From: Sphingobacteriales bacterium
GTDB lineage: Bacteria > Bacteroidota > Bacteroidia > Sphingobacteriales > Sphingobacteriaceae
DNA length: 64,000 nucleotides
Reading direction: 5' to 3'
Assembly: GCA_025353765.1 (NCBI GenBank)
Contig: JANXOD010000008.1
Location: forward strand, 372,001 to 436,000
Below are positions 59,424 through 64,000 of the stretch, one piece after another. Made by a program: the position numbers and the translations under genes. Position 1 is the first letter of the stretch; each line of letters begins with the position of its first letter. The notes under the pieces were generated by a model that was not told the DNA's origin, did not search any database, and was given only the letters and a program-made list of their open reading frames with translations.

Positions 59424-59993
59424 TTAAGATCCTTCTCCCCATTGATAGGAATCGTTTTCTAATCCAGCCAGATCAATAACCCGGTTTACAACAGTTTCTG
59501 CTACATCTTCCAGTGTTTTTGGCATACTATAAAAGGAAGGATTAGCCGGACAAATAATACCTCCTGCTTCTGTTACAGTTTTCATATTATTAATATGAAT
59601 GAGATTAAAAGGACTATCGCGTATGACCAAAATAAGCTTACGGCGTTCTTTTAAAACTACGTCTGCTGCTCGTGTGGTCAAATCATTGGATATTCCCGAA
59701 GCAATTCGCCCTAAGGTTCCCATAGAACAAGGACAAATAATCAGGGTATCATACCGGGCAGAGCCGGATGCGAACGGGGCCATAAAATCATCCTTGTTAT
59801 AAAACCGGAATTTGTAATTTTTATAATCCTCATTTTGCAGTTCAAGTTTCCAGACGATTTTTGCATTGTCAGACATAACTACACCTACTTCTATAATCTG
59901 GTTTTGAAGTTTCATTAATTTATCTAATAAAACTTTAGCGTAAATAGATCCACTTGCTCCGGTTATAGCAATTGCAATTTTTCGAGATTTCAT
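59424..59993 (-). CDS. ubiX: UbiX family flavin prenyltransferase
   Basis: The 189-residue protein has the FMN site AITGASGSIYAKVLLDKL (residues 9-26), LIICPCSMGTLGRIASGISN (about 104-123) and RKLILVIRDSPFNLIHINNM, all UbiX hallmarks. It makes prenylated FMN, the cofactor of UbiD decarboxylases; ubiD is not in view. Its role could be in menaquinone-like or aromatic acid metabolism. Confidence 0.94.
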   Translation of the reverse strand: MKSRKIAIAITGASGSIYAKVLLDKLMKLQNQIIEVGVVMSDNAKIVWKLELQNEDYKNYKFRFYNKDDFMAPFASGSARYDTLIICPCSMGTLGRIASGISNDLTTRAADVVLKERRKLILVIRDSPFNLIHINNMKTVTEAGGIICPANPSFYSMPKTLEDVAETVVNRVIDLAGLENDSYQWGEGS

Positions 59994-60049
59994 CTAAATA
60001 GTTGGTTTGATGATTTTTATTTATGGCTGATTTGTTAATGTAATGATAC

Positions 60050-60120
60050 AAAAAAGGGCCGAATAACTAGTATTCGACCCTACATCTACCTATGAAAAAC
60101 ATGCCCTTTGGGAGGGCATA
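60050..60120 (-). ncRNA. Tandem hairpins in a gene-free gap, candidate small RNA or leader
   Basis: Two hairpins follow each other: GGGCCGAATA/TATTCGACCC (60056-60065 with 60071-60080) and ATGCCCT/AGGGCAT (60101-60107 with 60113-60119). On the minus strand each is followed by a T-run (TTTTTTG and GTTTTTC), so they look like two terminators in a row with no gene close upstream. A transcript ending here would be noncoding. On the plus strand the second hairpin lies in a nine-codon frame (MKNMPFGRA). Confidence 0.4.
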
Positions 60121-60337
60121 ACAAATGTAAAAAAATAAAAACAATTCCAAAACTTTTTTTTTAAATATTTCTTTAATAAAGTAATTATCTATGAAAATTC
60201 ATTTTTAAATAAATTGTATTAATTAATTGATTAGAACTTTAAAAGATGAGCTAGATATTAATAATTAATGAATTATGCATTAAACTAAGGTAATTTTAAA
60301 CTATTTCAATTATATGTGTTTTAAAATAAAAAAGCAA
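60121..60337. other. Very AT-rich gene-free stretch
   Basis: No gene, repeat or hairpin of note is visible here. It is nearly all A and T, including long A and T runs, and separates the VOC-family gene stop from the tandem hairpins. It could hold a promoter for a minus-strand small RNA. Confidence 0.5.
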
Positions 60338-60736
60338 TTATTTATTAATAGTAGATGCTATCCACCATTGGTTGCCCGCAAAATCTGTTACCCCAGCCAT
60401 TCTGTCTCCATAATCTTCATTCTTAGGCTCACGTATTGATTTAGCACCTGCTTCAAGTGTACGTTTATAATATGTGTCACAATCATCCAGATGTATGAAG
60501 ATCATCGTTGGCATGGCCGGGTATTCTGGTTTCGCGTCGCTAACCATAATCATTGAATCCCCAATGCGCATTTCTGCGTGCACCACAGTTCCATCAGGCA
60601 ATAAATGACACTGAACCTCTTCTGCATTAAAAGACTGCTTTAAAAAAGCCATCAATTTAATGGCACCCTCAACCATTAAATAGGGAATAATAGTGGGATA
60701 TTTTTGATTAACTGGCTTTGATTCTGTTGCTTCCAT
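60338..60736 (-). CDS. VOC family protein (PhnB/glyoxalase-like)
   Basis: The 132-residue protein is of PhnB type: TIIPYLMVEGAIKLMAFLKQ (about 13-32), FNAEEVQCHLLPDGTVVHAE, MRIGDSMIMVSDAKPEYPAM, then YGDRMAGVTDFAGNQWWIAS. These are the paired beta-alpha units of the vicinal oxygen chelate fold, with His and Glu positions that may bind a metal. The substrate is not known. It is divergent from the TrmH-type gene. Confidence 0.9.
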   Translation of the reverse strand: MEATESKPVNQKYPTIIPYLMVEGAIKLMAFLKQSFNAEEVQCHLLPDGTVVHAEMRIGDSMIMVSDAKPEYPAMPTMIFIHLDDCDTYYKRTLEAGAKSIREPKNEDYGDRMAGVTDFAGNQWWIASTINK

Positions 60737-60828
60737 TGTATTGGGAATTTTATGATAAATAATGTATCCTCAAATTTAAGAACTCTTTTTGAATGGACGT
60801 AACCGCTTGAAAACTTATACTTTTGCGA

Positions 60829-61368
60829 ATGCGAAAATTGAAATTAGAGGAGCTTAACCGGGTAGATGTAACGGCATTCAAAAAACAAATTAAATTGCCT
60901 GTAATAGTTATTTTAGATAATGTTAGGAGTATGCATAATATAGGATCTATTTTTCGCACATCTGATGGTTTCGCAGTAGAGAAAATTTATTTATGCGGGA
61001 TAACCGCACAACCCCCTCATCGCGAAATTGAAAAGACGGCCTTAGGCGCCACTCAATCTATCGATTGGCTTTATTTTGAAAATGTACCTGAAGTTATACA
61101 AACTTTAAAAACAGAGGGTTATCGCATAATTGCTATTGAGCAGGCGGAAAATAGTGTGATGCTAAATAATTATCATCCGCAAAGCGATGAAAAATATGCA
61201 TTGATCTTTGGCAATGAAGTGAACGGAGTTAGCGACGAAGCAATGAAATTGATAGATACCTGTATTGAAATCCCCCAAGTTGGAACTAAACACTCTTTTA
61301 ATATTGCCGTTTCGGCAGGTGTAGTTTTATGGGATTTTTTTGCTAAATTAAATTCAAATCTTAATTAA
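60829..61368 (+). CDS. TrmH/SpoU family RNA 2'-O-methyltransferase
   Basis: I choose the ATG at 60829 (MRKLKLEELNRVDVTAFKKQ); a TTG two codons up is the other option. The 179 residues hold VILDNVRSMHNIGSIFRTSD (motif 1), YALIFGNEVNGVSDEAMKLI (motif 2) and IEIPQVGTKHSFNIAVSAGV (motif 3), the knotted SPOUT fold. It methylates a ribose in tRNA or rRNA. A TACTTTTG box ends only 3 nt before the ATG, so its message may start at or next to the ATG (leaderless). Confidence 0.93.
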   Translation: MRKLKLEELNRVDVTAFKKQIKLPVIVILDNVRSMHNIGSIFRTSDGFAVEKIYLCGITAQPPHREIEKTALGATQSIDWLYFENVPEVIQTLKTEGYRIIAIEQAENSVMLNNYHPQSDEKYALIFGNEVNGVSDEAMKLIDTCIEIPQVGTKHSFNIAVSAGVVLWDFFAKLNSNLN

Positions 61369-61369
61369 G

Positions 61370-62035
61370 GTGTTAGAAAACTCATTAGCTAAAAAATTAC
61401 GGATTAAGCCTGCTCATCAAGTATTATTGGTAAATGCACCAGAAAACTATGGTGCTTTACTTGATCCTTTACCTGTTGAAGCTAATGTACAGTTCATAGC
61501 TGAAGGGACTTTTGATGTGGTACAGTTATTTGTAAAAAACAGTTCTGATTTAAAACGCGATCTGAAATGGCTGGAAAAGCATCTCCATTTGGATACTATT
61601 TTATGGATCACTTACCCCAAGAAAAGCTCAGGTATAAAATCAGATCTGGAAATGATGAGTTCCTGGGAAGAACTATCTAAATATGGGTTGAATGGTGTTG
61701 CTGCTGCAGCTATAAATGAAACCTGGACTGCTTTGCGCTTTCGCCCGAAAGACCAAATTAAAGAATCTGAGTCTCGTAATTCTGAAATTGAAAATAATGA
61801 ACTTGGAAAATATATCGATGTAAAGAACCGCATTATTACTCTCCCATTAGAAATAAAAACAGCATTGGAAGGACAGCCTGCAGCTCTGAGTTTTTTCCAT
61901 TCTCTATCATACAGCAATAAAAAAGAATATATCATATGGGTCATATCAGCTAAACAGGGAAAAACAAAATCAGAACGTCTTTTAAAAACAGTTGAAAAAT
62001 TAGCAGCCGGAAAGAAAAATCCAGCTGAAAAATAA
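61370..62035 (+). CDS. Two-domain protein: DUF3052-like and YdeI/OmpD-associated
   Basis: Starting at GTG one base after the TrmH-type gene stop, the 221 residues split into an N-terminal DUF3052-like part (KLRIKPAHQVLLVNAPENYG, LDTILWITYPKKSSGIKSDL, ALRFRPKDQI; about 1-130) and a C-terminal stretch with LPLEIKTALEGQPAALSFFH, LSYSNKKEYIIWVISAKQGK and TKSERLLKTVEKLAAGKKNP, typical of YdeI/OmpD-associated proteins. Neither part has a proven activity. Cytosolic; likely co-transcribed with the methyltransferase gene. Confidence 0.82.
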   Translation: MLENSLAKKLRIKPAHQVLLVNAPENYGALLDPLPVEANVQFIAEGTFDVVQLFVKNSSDLKRDLKWLEKHLHLDTILWITYPKKSSGIKSDLEMMSSWEELSKYGLNGVAAAAINETWTALRFRPKDQIKESESRNSEIENNELGKYIDVKNRIITLPLEIKTALEGQPAALSFFHSLSYSNKKEYIIWVISAKQGKTKSERLLKTVEKLAAGKKNPAEK

Positions 62036-62118
62036 TGCTTATCAAAAGGTTTCTCTAATTACTTATCAAAAAACAAACAAAGAATATCAATACTATACCC
62101 GAAATTCCATTTTTTTTC

Positions 62119-62126
62119 TACTTTTG
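62119..62126 (+). promoter_or_regulatory. -7 promoter element of the SRP RNA gene
   Basis: TACTTTTG matches TAnnTTTG and ends 4 nt before the RNA gene's first paired base, which fits a start site at about 62131. Confidence 0.75.
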
Positions 62127-62130
62127 TCGC

Positions 62131-62227
62131 GGGCAAGTCTTTTACGACCAGCTCCCTTCGAACTCCCCCAGGGTGGGAACGCAGCAAGGGTAGAAGGTTG
62201 TAGCGGTGCGATAAAAGGTGCTTGCCC
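62131..62227 (+). ncRNA. ffs: Signal recognition particle RNA (small, 4.5S type)
   Basis: GGGCAAG at the start pairs with CTTGCCC at the end, giving a rod of 97 nt. The apical part GTGGGAACGCAGCAAGGG (62173-62190) is the SRP domain IV with the GGAA-type loop and the asymmetric AGCA internal loop bound by Ffh. TTTTTTT follows the last stem as terminator. It targets ribosomes making membrane proteins to FtsY. Confidence 0.92.
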
Positions 62228-62372
62228 ATTTTTTTAATTTGCTGATGTGGCTATGAGTTAATGAACTCGACTCTTAACAGCCAGAAAAATTCTCTTCTTT
62301 AAAATCGCAAGAATCTTTGAGAATTAAATTATTAGCATATTTTTCACATTATTATATTAACACATTAAAACA

Positions 62373-63032
62373 ATGAAATTTTTTATAGATACAGCAAATC
62401 TTGCACAAATTAAAGAAGCACAGGATTTAGGCGTTTTAGACGGAGTAACCACTAACCCAAGCCTGATGGCTAAGGAAGGAATTACCGGACATAAAAATGT
62501 AATAAACCATTATAAAGCCATTTGTGATATTGTTGAAGGCGATGTGAGTGCCGAAGTAATTGCAACTGATTTTGCGGGAATGGTTAAGGAAGGTGAAGAG
62601 TTAGCTGCATTAAACCCTAAAATTGTGGTTAAAGTACCCATGATTGCCGAAGGCATTAAAGCCATTAAATATTTTTCTTCTAAAGGCATCAAAACCAATT
62701 GTACCCTTGTGTTTTCGGCAGGACAAGCTTTGTTGGCTGCAAAAGTAGGTGCAACTTATGTATCTCCATTTATTGGACGTTTAGATGATGTTTCAACAGA
62801 TGGTTTAACACTTATTGAAGACATCCGTTTAATTTATGATAATTACGGATACGAAACTCAAATTCTGGCCGCTTCTGTACGTCACCCAATGCATATTATT
62901 AATTGTGCAAAAATTGGAGCTGATGTAATTACAGGGCCATTATCTGCCATGATCGCTTTAATGAAACATCCGCTTACAGACAACGGACTTGCCCAGTTTT
63001 TAGCAGATCATGCTAAAGCTGCAGGCAAATAA
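62373..63032 (+). CDS. fsa: Transaldolase-like fructose-6-phosphate aldolase family protein
   Basis: The 219-residue protein is a TIM barrel of the small transaldolase class: [33 protein letters not shown] (about residues 25-37), [20 protein letters not shown] with the Schiff-base Lys, and [20 protein letters not shown]. It has transaldolase (or fructose-6-phosphate aldolase) activity in the pentose phosphate route; the two cannot be told apart by sequence alone. Full length, cytosolic, single gene. Confidence 0.94.
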   Translation: MKFFIDTANLAQIKEAQDLGVLDGVTTNPSLMAKEGITGHKNVINHYKAICDIVEGDVSAEVIATDFAGMVKEGEELAALNPKIVVKVPMIAEGIKAIKYFSSKGIKTNCTLVFSAGQALLAAKVGATYVSPFIGRLDDVSTDGLTLIEDIRLIYDNYGYETQILAASVRHPMHIINCAKIGADVITGPLSAMIALMKHPLTDNGLAQFLADHAKAAGK

Positions 63033-63060
63033 TCCCCAATCTAATTCTCATAAAAAATAT

Positions 63061-63096
63061 AAAATAAGAGGTTCACGAGAGTAAACCTCTTATTTT
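63061..63096. terminator. Bidirectional terminator between fsa and the heptose phosphatase gene
   Basis: AAAATAAGAGGTT (63061-63073) pairs with AACCTCTTATTTT (63084-63096), a 13-bp stem with T-rich ends on both strands. The stop codon of the minus-strand gene lies in the stem. It can end both convergent genes. Confidence 0.88.
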
Positions 63097-63584
63097 ATCA
63101 AATGCAGCACTTCAGTAATCGGCTGATCGCTATCAATTAAGATGCCCTTCACCCCTGCTGCTTCGCCCGCCAATACATCCCGTTCACGATCGCCAATAAA
63201 ATAAGATTTTGCTGCGTCTACCCGGTAACGGGCAATGGCTTTCTCCAACATGATAGAACCCGGTTTCCGGCAAAGACATTTTCCATTATATTCGGGATGA
63301 TGATTGCAATAATATATGTAGGTAAGATGTATTCCCTGTTCAGCATACGTTTTGCGCAGGTGCTGGTGCATTTTTGATAGGTCTACATCGGTATACCAAC
63401 CTTTTGCCAAACCACCCTGATTGGTAATAACAATTAGTAAATAACCCCGCTCCTGAAGCTCTAATAAAGGTTTAAAATTATGCTCCAACACCTTAAAATC
63501 GGCTACACGACAAACATAATCCCCCAGCTCTTTATTTAAAACTCCATCCCTATCTAAAAAAACTGCTTTATTCTGCTTCTCCAT
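63090..63584 (-). CDS. HAD-IIIA D-glycero-D-manno-heptose 1,7-bisphosphate phosphatase-like
   Basis: The 164-residue protein has the HAD motifs [18 protein letters not shown] (residues 7-24, nucleophile Asp and acid Asp), [11 protein letters not shown] (motif II Thr) and [20 protein letters not shown] (motif IV). [15 protein letters not shown] holds the Cys and His positions of the GmhB zinc site. GmhB makes heptose-1-phosphate for LPS. The closest alternative is a histidinol-phosphate phosphatase-like enzyme. Full length. Confidence 0.9.
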   Translation of the reverse strand: MEKQNKAVFLDRDGVLNKELGDYVCRVADFKVLEHNFKPLLELQERGYLLIVITNQGGLAKGWYTDVDLSKMHQHLRKTYAEQGIHLTYIYYCNHHPEYNGKCLCRKPGSIMLEKAIARYRVDAAKSYFIGDRERDVLAGEAAGVKGILIDSDQPITEVLHLIK

Positions 63585-63687
63585 ATTTATAAAACAAATT
63601 TACATTTCTAAAGTAAAGTATTCAGGGCTTGCTAACTTATCGTTAAAAAAACTATCTTTAAAATCGCGAAAACTAAAATTAAATTAC

Positions 63688-64000
63688 ATGTCAGAAGTAA
63701 AAACAGAAAAAGAATTTAAACCTTATATCCCTGCGAGTAGTAAAGTAGCAGAATTTACGGTTAAGTCCATTTTATTGGGTGCATTATTTGGAATTATTTT
63801 CGGTGCAGCAACCGTTTATTTAGCTTTAAAAGCTGGTTTAACCGTTTCTGCATCTATTCCAATTGCAGTGTTAGCCATATCTATCGGACGCAAATTTTTT
63901 AAAACTACTATTTTAGAGAACAACATTATTCAAACTACCGGCTCGGCGGGAGAATCTATTGCCGCAGGAGTAGTATTTACCCTTCCGGGATTTCTTTTTC
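63688..64000 (+). CDS. OPT family oligopeptide transporter, N-terminal part
   Basis: The ATG at 63688 opens a frame that runs off the window after 104 codons. The sequence has a polar start and then hydrophobic helices ([56 protein letters not shown]) with [12 protein letters not shown], typical of bacterial OPT transporters. These import peptides or metal chelates across the inner membrane. The C-terminal nine tenths is outside the view. Confidence 0.87.
   Translation, partial: MSEVKTEKEFKPYIPASSKVAEFTVKSILLGALFGIIFGAATVYLALKAGLTVSASIPIAVLAISIGRKFFKTTILENNIIQTTGSAGESIAAGVVFTLPGFLF

Overview
The window is AT-rich chromosomal DNA from a member of the Bacteroidota, most likely Sphingobacteriales (Pedobacter/Solitalea-like; this placement is inference from gene content, not a search). 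Supporting signs are TAnnTTTG-type -7 promoter elements, few strong Shine-Dalgarno sequences, many lipoproteins with a Cys at the signal-peptide end, a TetR/TolC/adaptor/RND operon, a Bacteroidota-type SRP RNA gene, and intergenic repeats shared between distant gene pairs.

Layout. 1-15.6 kb holds ordinary and poorly known genes: a histone H1-like protein (cut by the left edge), YajQ, three tandem membrane-anchored paralogs, Hsp20, a thioesterase, MgtC, a GlcD-type oxidase coupled to FolB, DUF763, CvfB, a TPM-domain protein and a phosphoesterase. 15.8-20.7 kb is a decaying zone: a GH28 polygalacturonase whose signal peptide is out of frame, the C-terminal stub of a GH106-like rhamnosidase, an XRE regulator with a palindrome in front of it, a RadC-type JAMM protein, and two further frameshifted genes. 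21.0-33.65 kb is the striking part: two diverged copies of one cassette. Each begins with a conserved promoter block and a membrane protein fusing a degenerate C39 peptidase domain, a VKOR domain and a thioredoxin domain. Next come a conserved two-hairpin leader, a small GG-leader Cys-rich peptide, extracytoplasmic thioredoxin-type proteins, and a DUF6734-like protein with a DGD motif. Copy A also carries a GH19 chitinase. Its DUF6734-like gene is fused to the tail of a serine recombinase. In copy B a 2-nt deletion splits the VKOR fusion. A truncated radC remnant lies at 33.8 kb against the 3' end of mnmE, a known island insertion site in other bacteria, so I read about 17.9-33.9 kb as a genomic island.

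33.9-64 kb is mostly housekeeping: mnmE, a TIGR02757-type protein, cystathionine gamma-synthase, purK-purE, YqgE, pdxH, an ECF sigma factor with a membrane-anchored trypsin-like protease, the RND efflux operon, purB, a NifU-domain protein, lgt with an inositol monophosphatase, mtaB, ubiX, a TrmH-family methyltransferase, SRP RNA, a transaldolase-family enzyme, a GmhB-like phosphatase and the start of an OPT transporter.

Proposed logic of the island (inference): the GG-leader peptides carry 8 and 4 cysteines in the core. The proteins around them are almost all thiol-redox proteins: VKOR-thioredoxin, two secreted thioredoxins and a DsbD-alpha-like domain. The C39-like domain has lost its catalytic residues and may hold the leader, as such domains do in some exporters. 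This looks like a system that exports and oxidatively folds disulfide-rich peptides, possibly also modified by the DUF6734-like protein. No peptidase-containing ABC exporter lies in the window, so export would need one from elsewhere.
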